A stretch of 62,500 bases of DNA. It comes from Variovorax sp. UMC13 (GTDB lineage: Bacteria > Pseudomonadota > Gammaproteobacteria > Burkholderiales > Burkholderiaceae_C). Both the position numbers and the translations under genes were made by a program. The stretch is from assembly GCF_014170375.1 (NCBI RefSeq), contig NZ_LZZW01000029.1:1-62500 (forward strand), in the 5' to 3' direction. This document shows, in pieces, positions 1 to 8,974 of the stretch (the stretch's first letter is position 1; every line of letters starts with the position of its first letter). Under the pieces are notes generated by a model. That model was given only the letters and a program-made list of their open reading frames with translations. It searched no databases and had not been told where the DNA came from.

Positions 1-1
1 G

Positions 2-2899
2 GACGCTCCGTCGGAACCGGCCCCCGCGCCCGCGCAGCAGCTGCCGCAGGGCGAGGACATCGATTTCTTCGCGCCGCCGCCGAGCGCGGACGACCCGATC
101 AAGGCGATCGGTCCGCTGCGCATCGGCATCGCGCTCTACAACGTCTACCTCAACGAAGCCGACGAGTGGTCGCGCCAGCTGGCCATCGACGTCGGCGAAT
201 GGGCGCTCGAGTCGCACCTGCGCATCGGGGATTCGACCATCGCGCTGGCGCATTCGCTGGCCGGCAGCTCGGCCACGGTCGGCTTCCAGGGCCTGTCGGG
301 CATGGCGCGCCTGTTCGAGGCCGCGCTGCAGCATCTGCAGCGCCAGGGCCGCGGCACGCCCGAGCAGGGCCGGGTGCTGGTCGCCGCCGCCGAAGAAGTG
401 CGGCGCCTGCTGCACCAGTTTGCCGCCGGCTTCCTGCGCGAACCGGTCGACGCCACGCTGCAGGCGCTGCGCGAGGTCGCGGCCTCGCAGCTGTCCTTCG
501 AGGCGCAGGACAGCGGCAACGCGCCGCTCGAGCGGGCGCCGGCGCAGGTCGACGTGTCGCTCGACGATTCGGACGATGGCGTCGACCTGGCCGATGCCAT
601 CGACCGCGAACTGTTCCCCATCTTCGAGGACGAGGCGGTCGACCTGCTGCCCACGCTGGGCGCCGCCCTGCGCGACTGGCTGCACCAGCCCGACAGCGAC
701 GCGCCGCGCGCCGCCGTGCTGCGCGCGCTGCACACGCTCAAGGGCAGTGCCCGGCTGGCCGGCGCGATGCGCCTGGGCGAACGCGCCCACCGCATGGAGT
801 CCGAGATCGAGTACCTCGGCACGCAGGGCGCGGACCGGGCCTCGGTCGAGGCGCTGCTGGTGCGCTTCGACGCGCTGCAGTCCACCTTCGACCAGCTGCG
901 CAGCGGCCAGGCCGTCGAGCCGGCGCCGGAAGTGCCGGCGGCCGAGCCGGTTGCGGTACCGGCGGCGCCGATCGTGCCGGAACGCCCGGCCGTGCCGGCC
1001 GGCCGCGTGGCCAAGCCGCTGCCGTCGCGGCTGACGCCCCTGCGCGGCAGCAGTTCGCAGCAGGCCGTGCGCATCCGCACCCAGCTGCTCGACCGCCTGG
1101 TGGCCCAGGCCGGCGAGGTGATCATCACGCGCTCGCGGCTCGAGGTCGAACTGCAGCAGCTGCGCGGGTCGCTCGGCGACCTGACCGGCAACCTCGACCG
1201 CCTGCGCCAGCAGTTGCGCGACATCGAGGTGCAGGCCGAGAGCCAGATGCAATCGCGCCTGGCCCAGGCCAAGGATTCGCAGCAGGGCTTCGACCCGCTG
1301 GAGTTCGACCGCTTCACGCGGGTGCAGGAACTCACCCGCATGATGGCCGAGTCGGTCAACGACGTGGCCACCGTGCAGCGCACGCTGCAGAAGACGGTGC
1401 AGGCCACCGAGGACGACCTGTCGGCCCAGGCGCGCCAGACGCGCGAACTCCAGCGCGGCCTGCTGCGCACGCGCATGGTGGAGTTCGAGGGCATCTCCGA
1501 CCGCCTCTACCGCGTGGTGCGCCAGGCCTCCAAGGACACCGGCAAGCCGGTGCGCCTGGACATCGTCGGCGGCTCGATCGAGATGGACCGCGGCGTGCTG
1601 GAGCGCATGACGCCGGCCTTCGAGCACCTGCTGCGCAACAGCGTGGCCCACGGCATCGAGGACGCCGCCTGGCGCGAGCGCGCCGGCAAGGACGCGACCG
1701 GCCTGATCACCATCGCGCTGCAGCACGAAGGCAACGACGTGTCGGTGAGCTTCGGCGACGACGGCGCGGGCCTGGACCTGGCGCGCATCGAGCAGCGCGC
1801 GCGGGCGCTGGGCCTGGTCGACGGCCCCGCGGCGCTCACGCCCGAGGCCGCGGCCGAACTGATCTTCCGGCCCGGTTTCTCGACCGCGGCCCAGGTGTCC
1901 GAACTGGCCGGCCGCGGCATCGGCATGGACGTGGTGCGGGCCGAGGTGGCGGCGCTGGGCGGGCGCATCGAGACGCTCAGCACGCCGGGCCAGGGCACGC
2001 GCTTCAAGCTGGTGCTGCCGCTGACCACCGCGGTGACGCACGTGGTGATGCTGCGCACCGGCAGCACCTCGATCGGCGTGCCCTCCAACCTGGTCGAGCT
2101 GGTGCAGCGCGTGGGCCTGGCCGAGCTCGACACGGCCTACGCCGCGCAGCACTACCCCTTCGCCGACGAGGCCGTGCCTTTCTACTGGGGCGGTGCGCTG
2201 CTCCAGTCCTCGGCGCGCAGCGAGGCCTCGAGCAGCAAGACCCATTCGGTGATCGTGGTGCGCAGCGCGGCCCAGCGGGTGGCGCTGCACGTGGACGAGG
2301 TGCTGGGCAACCAGGAAGTGGTGGTCAAGAACCTCGGTCCGCAGCTGTCGAACCTGCCCGGCATGGCCGGCATCTCGGTGCTGGCCTCGGGCGCGGTGGT
2401 GCTGATCTACAACCCGGTGGCGCTCGCGGCGGTGCACGGCGAACGGGCGCGGGCGCTGCAGCACACCGGTGCGCGCGGTGGTGCCACGCCCGTGGTCGAG
2501 CCTGCGCTGCCCGAGGCGCCGCTGGTGCTGGTGGTCGACGACTCGATCACCGTGCGGCGCGTCACGCAGCGCATGCTGCAGCGCGAGGGCTACCGCGTCG
2601 CGCTGGCGGCCGACGGGCTGCAGGCGCTCGAGCGGCTGCAGGTGGAGCGGCCGGCGGTGGTGCTGTCGGACATCGAGATGCCGCGCATGGACGGCTTCGA
2701 CCTGGCGCGCAACATCCGCGTCGACCCCGCGCTGGCCGACCTGCCGATCATCATGATCACCTCGCGCATCGCCGAGAAGCACCGCGAGCATGCGGTGCAG
2801 CTGGGCGTGAACCACTACCTGGGCAAGCCTTACTCGGAAGAGGAACTGATCCGGCTGGTGCGCAGCTACGCGCAGGTCGAGCCGCCGCCGGCGGCCTGA
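2..2899 (+). CDS. chpA: Hybrid chemotaxis histidine kinase, ChpA/PilL type (5' end missing)
   Basis: The reading frame is open from the first bases of the window, so the gene is cut at its 5' end; 965 residues are visible. Domains in order (numbered within the fragment): an Hpt with His84 (HSLAGSS), a second Hpt with His244 (HTLKGSA), a CheA-type dimerisation region, a histidine-kinase ATPase with N box (HLLRNSVAHG, about 542), G1 (DDGAGLD, about 587) and G2 (GRGIGMD, about 638), a CheW-like domain from about 679, and a C-terminal receiver with acidic pair at about 846 and phospho-acceptor Asp890 (LSDIEMPRMDG). This order is that of ChpA, the kinase of the Pil-Chp system that controls type IV pili and twitching in the cytoplasm. 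More Hpt domains are expected upstream. Its stop abuts the stop of the convergent photolyase gene. Confidence 0.9.
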   Translation, partial: DAPSEPAPAPAQQLPQGEDIDFFAPPPSADDPIKAIGPLRIGIALYNVYLNEADEWSRQLAIDVGEWALESHLRIGDSTIALAHSLAGSSATVGFQGLSGMARLFEAALQHLQRQGRGTPEQGRVLVAAAEEVRRLLHQFAAGFLREPVDATLQALREVAASQLSFEAQDSGNAPLERAPAQVDVSLDDSDDGVDLADAIDRELFPIFEDEAVDLLPTLGAALRDWLHQPDSDAPRAAVLRALHTLKGSARLAGAMRLGERAHRMESEIEYLGTQGADRASVEALLVRFDALQSTFDQLRSGQAVEPAPEVPAAEPVAVPAAPIVPERPAVPAGRVAKPLPSRLTPLRGSSSQQAVRIRTQLLDRLVAQAGEVIITRSRLEVELQQLRGSLGDLTGNLDRLRQQLRDIEVQAESQMQSRLAQAKDSQQGFDPLEFDRFTRVQELTRMMAESVNDVATVQRTLQKTVQATEDDLSAQARQTRELQRGLLRTRMVEFEGISDRLYRVVRQASKDTGKPVRLDIVGGSIEMDRGVLERMTPAFEHLLRNSVAHGIEDAAWRERAGKDATGLITIALQHEGNDVSVSFGDDGAGLDLARIEQRARALGLVDGPAALTPEAAAELIFRPGFSTAAQVSELAGRGIGMDVVRAEVAALGGRIETLSTPGQGTRFKLVLPLTTAVTHVVMLRTGSTSIGVPSNLVELVQRVGLAELDTAYAAQHYPFADEAVPFYWGGALLQSSARSEASSSKTHSVIVVRSAAQRVALHVDEVLGNQEVVVKNLGPQLSNLPGMAGISVLASGAVVLIYNPVALAAVHGERARALQHTGARGGATPVVEPALPEAPLVLVVDDSITVRRVTQRMLQREGYRVALAADGLQALERLQVERPAVVLSDIEMPRMDGFDLARNIRVDPALADLPIIMITSRIAEKHREHAVQLGVNHYLGKPYSEEELIRLVRSYAQVEPPPAA

Positions 2900-4396
2900 T
2901 CAGGCCGCGGCCTTGGCCTTGGGGCCGCGCACCACGCCGTAGCGCTGCAGCGTGCGCTCGCGCGCCTCGGCGTGGTCGACCACCGGCTTCGGGTAGTGCT
3001 CGCCCAGCGTCAGGCCGGCGGCCGCGAGCTCGACCGGCGAGGCGGTCCAGGGGGCGTGGATCACCTTGTTCGACAGGCCGGCGAGCTGCGGCAGGTAGCG
3101 CCGGATGAACTTGCCTTCGGGATCGAAGCGCTCGCTCTGCGTGACCGGGTTGAAGATGCGGAAGTAGGGTTGCGCGTCGCAGCCGCTCGAGCTGGCCCAC
3201 TGCCAGCCGCCGTTGTTCGACGACAGCTCGAAGTCGTTGAGGTGCTGGGCGAAATAGGCCTCGCCGCGGCGCCAGTCCAGGCCCAGGTCCTTGCACAGGA
3301 AGCTCGCCACCACCATGCGCAGCCGGTTGTGCATGTAGCCGCTCTGGTTGATCTGCGCCATGGCCGCGTCGACCAGCGGGTAGCCGGTGCGGCCCTCGCA
3401 CCAGGCGGCGAACAGGCCGTCGGCATGCTTGCCGTGGTGCCAGATGATCTTGTCGTACTCGGGCCGGAAGCTCTTGCCCTCGGCCACCTGCGGGTTGTGC
3501 ACCAGCACCTGGAAGTAGAAATCGCGCCAGATCAGCTCGCTGAGCCAGGTGGCGGCGCCCGCGTTGCCCTGCAGCGCGAGTTGGTGCGCCACGCCCGCCA
3601 GGCCGCGGATCGACACCGTGCCGAAGCGCAGGTGCACGCCCAGGTAGCTGGGGCCGCGCACCGCCGGGTAGTTGCGGGCCTCGTCGTAGCGGTCGATGCG
3701 GTCGAAGAAATCCTCGAACAGCGCGGCGCCGCCCTGGGCGCCGGTGGGGATCTCGAGCGAGGACAGGTTGGTCGCCTCGAAGCCGATCTCGGCCAGTGTG
3801 GGCACCGGCGCGTCGTGGCGCGCGGGCGGCGGGATCAGCGCATCGGCATAGCCGCGCGAGGGGTAGGCCTTGAGGTAGAAGGCATCCACCTTGGCCAGCC
3901 AGGCCCGCTTGTAGGGCGTGAACACGGTATAGGGCTGGCCGGTCTTGGTCAGCAGCTCGTCGCGCTCGAACACCGCCTGGTCCTTGGCCGTCACGAAGGT
4001 GATGCCGGCATTGGCCAGCGCGCCGAACACCCGCGCGTCGCGCGCCATGGCCTCCGGTTCGTAGTCGCGGTTGGCGAACACGGCCTGCACGTCGAGCGTG
4101 TGCGCCAGGTCGGGAATCTCCTCCTCGGCCACCGCATGGCGCACGATCAGGCCGCCGCCCAGGGTGCGCAGCTCGGTGTCGAGCGCGACCAGCGACTCGC
4201 GGATGAACTCGACCCGGCGGTCGGAGCGCGGCAGCGGCTCGAGCAGAGGCTTGTCGAGAACGAACACGCACAGCACCTCGCGGCAGGTGCGCAGCGCCTG
4301 CCAGAGGGCGGCGTTGTCGTCCACGCGCAGGTCCCGACGGAACCACACGAGACCCTTGGGATAGATTTTGTCGACGGCCAGTAAAATCGGAGGCAT
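2900..4396 (-). CDS. phrB: Deoxyribodipyrimidine photolyase (CPD photolyase, class I type)
   Basis: 498 residues, close to the 470-500 usual for class I photolyases, which repair UV-induced cyclobutane pyrimidine dimers with light. The N-terminal antenna-binding Rossmann-like domain starts with GLVWFRRDLR near residue 14. The C-terminal FAD-binding half carries WRDFYFQ, GRTGYPLVDAAM, GYMHNRLRM and NNGGWQWA motifs, which line the FAD and DNA-lesion pocket and include tryptophans of the electron-transfer chain. The ATG at 4396 is preceded by GGAAG on the minus strand and lies directly against the ATG of yqgE on the other strand. The gene is convergent with the ChpA-like kinase, with no spacer. 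Family assignment is firm; a cryptochrome-like function is much less likely. Confidence 0.95.
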   Translation of the reverse strand: MPPILLAVDKIYPKGLVWFRRDLRVDDNAALWQALRTCREVLCVFVLDKPLLEPLPRSDRRVEFIRESLVALDTELRTLGGGLIVRHAVAEEEIPDLAHTLDVQAVFANRDYEPEAMARDARVFGALANAGITFVTAKDQAVFERDELLTKTGQPYTVFTPYKRAWLAKVDAFYLKAYPSRGYADALIPPPARHDAPVPTLAEIGFEATNLSSLEIPTGAQGGAALFEDFFDRIDRYDEARNYPAVRGPSYLGVHLRFGTVSIRGLAGVAHQLALQGNAGAATWLSELIWRDFYFQVLVHNPQVAEGKSFRPEYDKIIWHHGKHADGLFAAWCEGRTGYPLVDAAMAQINQSGYMHNRLRMVVASFLCKDLGLDWRRGEAYFAQHLNDFELSSNNGGWQWASSSGCDAQPYFRIFNPVTQSERFDPEGKFIRRYLPQLAGLSNKVIHAPWTASPVELAAAGLTLGEHYPKPVVDHAEARERTLQRYGVVRGPKAKAAA

Positions 4397-4996
4397 ATGT
4401 CTTCCGATTCTGCCCCGATGAACCTCACGCATCATTTCCTGATCGCGATGCCGGGGCTGGAGGACCAGGTCTTCAACCGCAGCGTCGTCTACCTGTGCGA
4501 GCACAGCGCGCGCGGCGCGCTGGGCCTGGTGATCAACAAGCCCAGCGACATCAACCTCAAGGTGCTGTTCGAGAAGATCGAGCTGCACCTGTCGCGCCCC
4601 GAGCTGGGCGAGGCGCCGGTGTTCCAGGGCGGCCCGGTCCAGACCGAGCGCGGCTTCGTGCTGCACGAGCCGGTCTTCGCCGATGCCGACAAGCCCGAGG
4701 AATCGGTCTACGCCTCGACCATGAGCATCCCCGGCGGGCTGGAAATGACCACTTCGAAGGACGTGCTGGAGGCGCTGGCCACCGGTGCCGGCCCGCGCAA
4801 GGTGCTGGTGTCGCTCGGCTATTCGGCCTGGGGCGAGGGCCAGCTCGAGAGCGAACTGGCCGAGAACAGCTGGCTCACCGTGGGCGCCGACCCGGCCGTG
4901 ATCTTCGACACGCCGATCGCCGAGCGCTACGACCGCGCCCTGATGCTGCTGGGACTCGAGGCCTGGACCCTGTCGCCCGATGCGGGGCACGCATGA
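4397..4996 (+). CDS. yqgE: YqgE/AlgH family protein (UPF0301)
   Basis: 199 residues with the typical N-terminal block (LTHHFLIAMPGLED), the RSVVYLCEH-like block at about 33 and the GGPV block; this is the small conserved UPF0301 family, whose molecular role is unsettled. An ATG at 4397 has GGAGG three bases upstream, a short spacing; a second in-frame ATG at 4418 would start exactly at the conserved core, so the true start may be either. A TAAAAT at 4382-4387 could be a -10 element only about ten bases upstream of the first ATG. The gene leads a chain of overlapping genes; its stop overlaps the ruvX start (ATGA), the common yqgE-yqgF pairing of proteobacteria. Confidence 0.9.
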   Translation: MSSDSAPMNLTHHFLIAMPGLEDQVFNRSVVYLCEHSARGALGLVINKPSDINLKVLFEKIELHLSRPELGEAPVFQGGPVQTERGFVLHEPVFADADKPEESVYASTMSIPGGLEMTTSKDVLEALATGAGPRKVLVSLGYSAWGEGQLESELAENSWLTVGADPAVIFDTPIAERYDRALMLLGLEAWTLSPDAGHA

Positions 4997-5439
4997 ACGC
5001 TGAGGCCGCACCGGCGCCCGCCGCCGGCCTGGCGGTTGCGGCCCCGGTGCCCGCGCATTTCCAGAGCTTCCTGGCCTTCGACTATGGCCAGAAGCGCACC
5101 GGCGTCGCCACCGGCAACCGGCTGCTGCGCAGCGCCTCGCCGCAGGCCACCATCAAGGCCGAGGGCGACGCGCGCTTCGTGCAGGTGGCGGCCCGGATCA
5201 AGGAGTGGCAGCCCGACGCGCTGGTGATCGGCGTGCCCTTCCATCCCGATGGCGCGGCCCACGACAACACGCGCGCGGCGCAGAAGTTCGCGCGCCAGCT
5301 GCGCGGGCGCTTCAACCTGCCGGTCTACGAGGTCGACGAGCGCTACAGCACGACCGAGGCGCTGTCCTCGGGGGCGCGCGACGCCGACGCGGCATCGGCC
5401 TGCATCATCCTCGAGCAGTTCCTCAGGAATCTCCCTTGA
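4993..5439 (+). CDS. ruvX: RuvX/YqgF family ribonuclease-H-fold resolvase
   Basis: 148 residues. The RNase-H-like core begins with FDYGQKRTGVATG at about 29-41, where the aspartate is the first metal ligand. A glutamate in VDERYSTTEA and an aspartate in DADAASACIILEQF supply the other expected acidic residues. The family has been linked to pre-16S rRNA 5'-end processing and was proposed as a Holliday-junction resolvase; the first is the better supported role in E. coli. The start overlaps the yqgE stop (ATGA) and the stop overlaps the pyrR start (TTGA), so translation is probably coupled. The N-terminal 25 residues, rich in Ala and Pro, extend beyond the usual family start. Confidence 0.92.
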   Translation: MNAEAAPAPAAGLAVAAPVPAHFQSFLAFDYGQKRTGVATGNRLLRSASPQATIKAEGDARFVQVAARIKEWQPDALVIGVPFHPDGAAHDNTRAAQKFARQLRGRFNLPVYEVDERYSTTEALSSGARDADAASACIILEQFLRNLP

Positions 5440-5939
5440 CCGCCATCCCCGAAGCCGAGGCGCTGTACGGCGAGCTGCTGCGCGGCGTCCAGGCCTTGCT
5501 GCGGCCGCAGACCCGGCTGGTCGGCATCACCTCGGGCGGCGCCTGGCTGGTCGAGCGGCTGCAGCAGGACCTGGGCCTGGCCGGCCTGGCCGGCGCGCCC
5601 GGCGTGATCTCCTCGGCCCTGCACCGCGACGACTTCGCGCGCCGCGGCCTGTCGGCCAGCGCGCAGACCGCGCTGCCCTTCGACGTCGACGGCGCCGACG
5701 TGCTGCTGCTCGACGACGTGCTCTACACCGGCCGCACCCTGCGCGCGGTGCTCAACGAACTCTTCGACTTCGGCCGCCCGACCTGCGTGCGGCTGGCGGT
5801 GCTGGTCGACCGCGGCGGGCGCGAGCTGCCGGTGGCGGCGGACTTCGCGGCCGCGCGGCTCACGCTGGCCCCCACGCAGTCGCTGGCGCTCGCGCGCAGC
5901 GAGGCGGGCATCTTCAGCTTCGACCTCAAGGAATCCTGA
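5436..5939 (+). CDS. pyrR: PyrR bifunctional pyrimidine regulator / uracil phosphoribosyltransferase
   Basis: 167 residues starting from a TTG that overlaps the ruvX stop codon (TTGA); no ATG or GTG in frame gives a better start. The PRPP-binding loop VLLLDDVLYTGRT is at about 89-101, and ITSGGAWLVERL near residue 30 matches the first conserved block. PyrR proteins bind PRPP and uracil-type ligands, and in Gram-positive bacteria control pyr mRNA by attenuation; in beta-proteobacteria the gene is usually found beside pyrB as here, but an RNA-binding role there is not established. I see no obvious anti-terminator structure between ruvX and pyrB because the genes overlap. Confidence 0.92.
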   Translation: MTAIPEAEALYGELLRGVQALLRPQTRLVGITSGGAWLVERLQQDLGLAGLAGAPGVISSALHRDDFARRGLSASAQTALPFDVDGADVLLLDDVLYTGRTLRAVLNELFDFGRPTCVRLAVLVDRGGRELPVAADFAAARLTLAPTQSLALARSEAGIFSFDLKES

Positions 5940-5940
5940 A

Positions 5941-6903
5941 GTGCTCTACAAGCGCAACCCGCAGCTCAACAAGCACGGCGAGCTGATCCACCTGCTGTCG
6001 ATCGAAGGCCTGCCCAGGAGCATCCTCACGCACATCCTCGACACCGCCGCCCATTTCACCAGCGTGAGCGACCGCGAGGTCAAGAAGGTGCCCCTGCTGC
6101 GCGGCAAGAGCGTGTTCAACCTGTTCTTCGAGAACAGCACGCGCACCCGCACCACCTTCGAGATCGCGGCCAAGCGGCTGTCGGCCGACGTGCTCAACCT
6201 CGACATCGCGCGCTCGTCGGCGAGCAAGGGCGAGTCGCTGCTCGACACCATCGCCAACCTGTCGGCGATGGCGGCCGACATCTTCGTCGTGCGCCACAGC
6301 GAGTCGGGCGCGCCCTACCTGATCGCGCAGCATGTCGCGCCGCATGTGCACGTGGTGAATGCCGGCGACGGCCGCCACGCGCACCCGACGCAGGGGCTGC
6401 TCGACATGTTCACGATCCGCCACTACAAGAAGGACTTCGCCAACCTCACGGTCGCGATCGTGGGCGACGTGCTGCACTCGCGCGTGGCGCGTTCGGACAT
6501 CCATGCGCTCACCACGCTGGGCTGCGCCGAGGTGCGCGTGGTCGGCCCCAAGACGCTGGTGCCCGCCGACATGGCCGGCATGGGCGTGCGCGTGTGCCAC
6601 ACGCTCGAGGAAGGCATCAAGGACTGCGACGTGGTCATCATGCTGCGGCTGCAGAACGAGCGCATGAGCGGCGCGCTGCTGCCCTCCAGCCAGGAGTTCT
6701 TCAAGACCTACGGCCTCACGCCCGAGAAGCTGCAATTGGCCAAGCCCGACTGCATCGTGATGCACCCGGGCCCGATCAACCGCGGCGTCGAGATCGACTC
6801 GGCCGTGGTCGACGGCCGGCAGAGCGTGATCCTGCCGCAGGTCACTTTCGGGATCGCGGTGCGGATGGCGGTCATGAGCATCGTGGCGGGCAACGAATCA
6901 TGA
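5941..6903 (+). CDS. pyrB: Aspartate carbamoyltransferase catalytic subunit
   Basis: 320 residues from a GTG one base after the pyrR stop. The carbamoyl-phosphate motif (FFENSTRTRTTFE, about 62-74), HAHPTQGLLDM (about 146-156) and the C-terminal HPGPINRG motif identify aspartate transcarbamoylase, the committed step of pyrimidine synthesis (carbamoyl phosphate plus aspartate to carbamoyl aspartate). There is no pyrI regulatory chain. Instead the gene overlaps (ATGA) a dihydroorotase-like gene without metal ligands, the arrangement of class A ATCases in Pseudomonas, where the two chains form a dodecamer. Expression is probably coupled to pyrR. Confidence 0.96.
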   Translation: MLYKRNPQLNKHGELIHLLSIEGLPRSILTHILDTAAHFTSVSDREVKKVPLLRGKSVFNLFFENSTRTRTTFEIAAKRLSADVLNLDIARSSASKGESLLDTIANLSAMAADIFVVRHSESGAPYLIAQHVAPHVHVVNAGDGRHAHPTQGLLDMFTIRHYKKDFANLTVAIVGDVLHSRVARSDIHALTTLGCAEVRVVGPKTLVPADMAGMGVRVCHTLEEGIKDCDVVIMLRLQNERMSGALLPSSQEFFKTYGLTPEKLQLAKPDCIVMHPGPINRGVEIDSAVVDGRQSVILPQVTFGIAVRMAVMSIVAGNES

Positions 6904-8174
6904 ACGTCCTCATTTCGAATGGCCGCGTCGTCGATCCGGCCTCCGGCCTCGACCAGGTGGCCGATGTCGCCATCGCGGACGGCAGGATCCTCTCCCTCGG
7001 CGCCACGCCCGCCGGCTTCCAGGCCGAGCGCACGCTCGACGCCGCGGGCTGCATCGTCGCCCCCGGCCTGGTCGACCTGGCCGCGCGCTTGCGCGAGCCC
7101 GGCCACGAGCACGAGGGCATGCTCGACAGCGAGATGGCCGCGGCCGTGGCCGGCGGCGTGACCAGCCTGGTCTGCCCGCCCGACACCGACCCGGTGCTGG
7201 ACGAACCCGGCCTGGTCGAGATGCTCACCTTCCGCGCCGAGAAGCTGCGGCGCGCGCGGCTGTTCCCGCTGGGCGCGGTCACGCGCGGCCTGGCCGGCGA
7301 GGTGCTGACCGAGATGGTGGCGCTGACCGAGGCCGGCTGTGTCGGCTTCAGCCAGGCCGACGTGCCGCTGGCCAGCACCCAGGTGCTGCAGCGCGCGCTG
7401 TCCTATGCCGCGACCTTCGGCTACACCGTGTGGCTTCGGCCGCAGGACCGCGACCTGGGCCAGGGCGTGGCGGCCAGCGGCGCGCTGGCCACGCGGCTGG
7501 GCCTGTCCGGCGTGCCGGTGGCGGCCGAGACCATCGCGCTGTTCACCATCTTCGAGCTCATGAAGAGCAGCGGTGCGCGCGTGCACCTGTGTCGGCTGTC
7601 GAGCGCGGCTGGCGTGGCGCTGGTGCGCGCGGCCAAGGCCGAGGGCCTGCCCCTGAGCTGCGACGTCAGCATCAACTCGCTGCACCTGACCGAGAACGAC
7701 ATCGGCTACTTCGACAGCCGCGCCCGCTTGAACCCGCCGCTGCGCCAGCAGCGCGACCGCGATGCGCTCTCGTCCGGACTGGCCGACGGCACCATCGACG
7801 CGCTGGTGTCCGACCACACGCCGGTCGAGGCCGATGCCAAGACCCTGCCCTTCGCCGAGAGCGAGCCCGGCGCGACCGGGCTCGAGCTGCTGCTGCCGCT
7901 GGCGCTGCAGTGGGGCGAGCAGAGCGGCGCGGGCCTGATGCGCGCGCTCGAGGTGGTGAGCGCCGCGCCGGCGCGGCGCATCGGCGCGCCCGGCATCGGC
8001 CGCCTCGCAGCGGGCGGCCCGGCCGACCTCTGCGTGATCGATCCGTCACTCGAATGGCAGGTGCAGCCCGACGCGCTGCGCAGCCAGGGCAAGCACACGC
8101 CCTTCGCCGGCTATGCGATGCGCGGGCAGGCCCGCTTCACGCTGGTCGGCGGCCGGATCGTGCATTCGACCTGA
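6900..8174 (+). CDS. pyrC: Dihydroorotase-like protein PyrC', probably catalytically inactive
   Basis: 424 residues of the amidohydrolase superfamily: N-terminal beta-sandwich segment, APGLVDL strand at about 60, and SDHTP near residue 303. The two metal-binding histidines of the usual DLHVHLREPG motif are replaced (DLAARLREPG), and the later histidine motifs are also changed (HLCRLSS instead of H-x-x-H-x-S; INSLHL instead of PHHL). From the family, such proteins are non-catalytic partners needed for assembly of the class A aspartate transcarbamoylase; an active pyrC should then lie elsewhere in the genome. The overlap with pyrB (ATGA) supports a complex. Inactivity is inferred from missing ligands. 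Confidence 0.9.
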   Translation: MNVLISNGRVVDPASGLDQVADVAIADGRILSLGATPAGFQAERTLDAAGCIVAPGLVDLAARLREPGHEHEGMLDSEMAAAVAGGVTSLVCPPDTDPVLDEPGLVEMLTFRAEKLRRARLFPLGAVTRGLAGEVLTEMVALTEAGCVGFSQADVPLASTQVLQRALSYAATFGYTVWLRPQDRDLGQGVAASGALATRLGLSGVPVAAETIALFTIFELMKSSGARVHLCRLSSAAGVALVRAAKAEGLPLSCDVSINSLHLTENDIGYFDSRARLNPPLRQQRDRDALSSGLADGTIDALVSDHTPVEADAKTLPFAESEPGATGLELLLPLALQWGEQSGAGLMRALEVVSAAPARRIGAPGIGRLAAGGPADLCVIDPSLEWQVQPDALRSQGKHTPFAGYAMRGQARFTLVGGRIVHST

Positions 8175-8181
8175 GGCCGCC

Positions 8182-8934
8182 ATGCGATCGCTCACCGCCT
8201 GCTGGAAACTGCTGCGCGCCATCGGGCATGCGCTGGGCGGCTGGTGGACCATCCGTTTCGTGTTCCCTAAGCTCACGCCCGACCAGCGCAACCTGCGGGT
8301 GCAGCAATGGGCCGCGCGCATGCTCGAACTGATGGGCGTGCGGCTGGTGGTCGAGGGCACGGTGCCGTCCCATGGGCCGCTGCTGCTGGTCTGCAACCAC
8401 CTGTCGTGGCTGGACATCGTGACCATCCATGCGGCGCGCCATGTGCGCTTCGTGTCGAAGGCCAGCGTGCACCGCTGGCCGCTGATCGGCCGGCTGGCCA
8501 CCGGCGCGGGCACGCTCTACATCGAGCGCGAGAACCGCCGCGACGCGCTGCGGGTGGTGCACCACATGACCGAGGCGCTGCGCGACGGCGACCTGATCGC
8601 GGTCTTCCCCGAGGGCACCACCAGTGACGGCCGCGGCGTGCTGCCCTTCCATGCCAACCTGTTGCAGGCGGCCATCGTCTCGGGCGCGCCGGTGCAGCCG
8701 GCGGCGCTGCGCTTCGTCGACGACGCCACCGGCGCCCTCAGCCAGGCCCCGCGCTACATCGACGACGACAGCCTGGCGGCCTCGCTGTGGAACACGCTCA
8801 GGGCGCCGCCGCTGCGCGCCATCGTGCATTTCGGCGAGCCGCAGCCGTCGACCGGGCGCGACCGGCGCCGCTGGGCCGAGTCGCTGCATGCCGACGTGAT
8901 CGCGCTGCGCGACGCGATGCCGCCGGAGCGCTGA
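8182..8934 (+). CDS. Lysophospholipid acyltransferase family protein (PlsC-like)
   Basis: 250 residues with the acyltransferase motif I NHLSWLD (H-x4-D, near residue 73), motif II-like YIERENRRDALR and motif III FPEGTTS at about 144. The N-terminus is hydrophobic (about 10-28), fitting an inner-membrane-associated enzyme that acylates lysophosphatidic acid or a related acceptor using acyl-ACP or acyl-CoA. The ATG at 8182 lies 8 bases after the pyrC' stop, so it belongs to the same transcription unit. The acceptor cannot be told from sequence; the main chromosomal plsC or an ornithine-lipid acyltransferase (OlsA-like) are both possible. Confidence 0.88.
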   Translation: MRSLTACWKLLRAIGHALGGWWTIRFVFPKLTPDQRNLRVQQWAARMLELMGVRLVVEGTVPSHGPLLLVCNHLSWLDIVTIHAARHVRFVSKASVHRWPLIGRLATGAGTLYIERENRRDALRVVHHMTEALRDGDLIAVFPEGTTSDGRGVLPFHANLLQAAIVSGAPVQPAALRFVDDATGALSQAPRYIDDDSLAASLWNTLRAPPLRAIVHFGEPQPSTGRDRRRWAESLHADVIALRDAMPPER

Positions 8935-8974
8935 CGCGCGGCCGTCCCTCCGCAACCAAGCCGGGAGATCCCCC

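Noticed and set aside
4397..5011. N-terminal extension of the photolyase frame beyond 4396
   Set aside because: The additional 205 residues are an antisense shadow of yqgE; the conserved domain starts at residue 14 of the shorter form.
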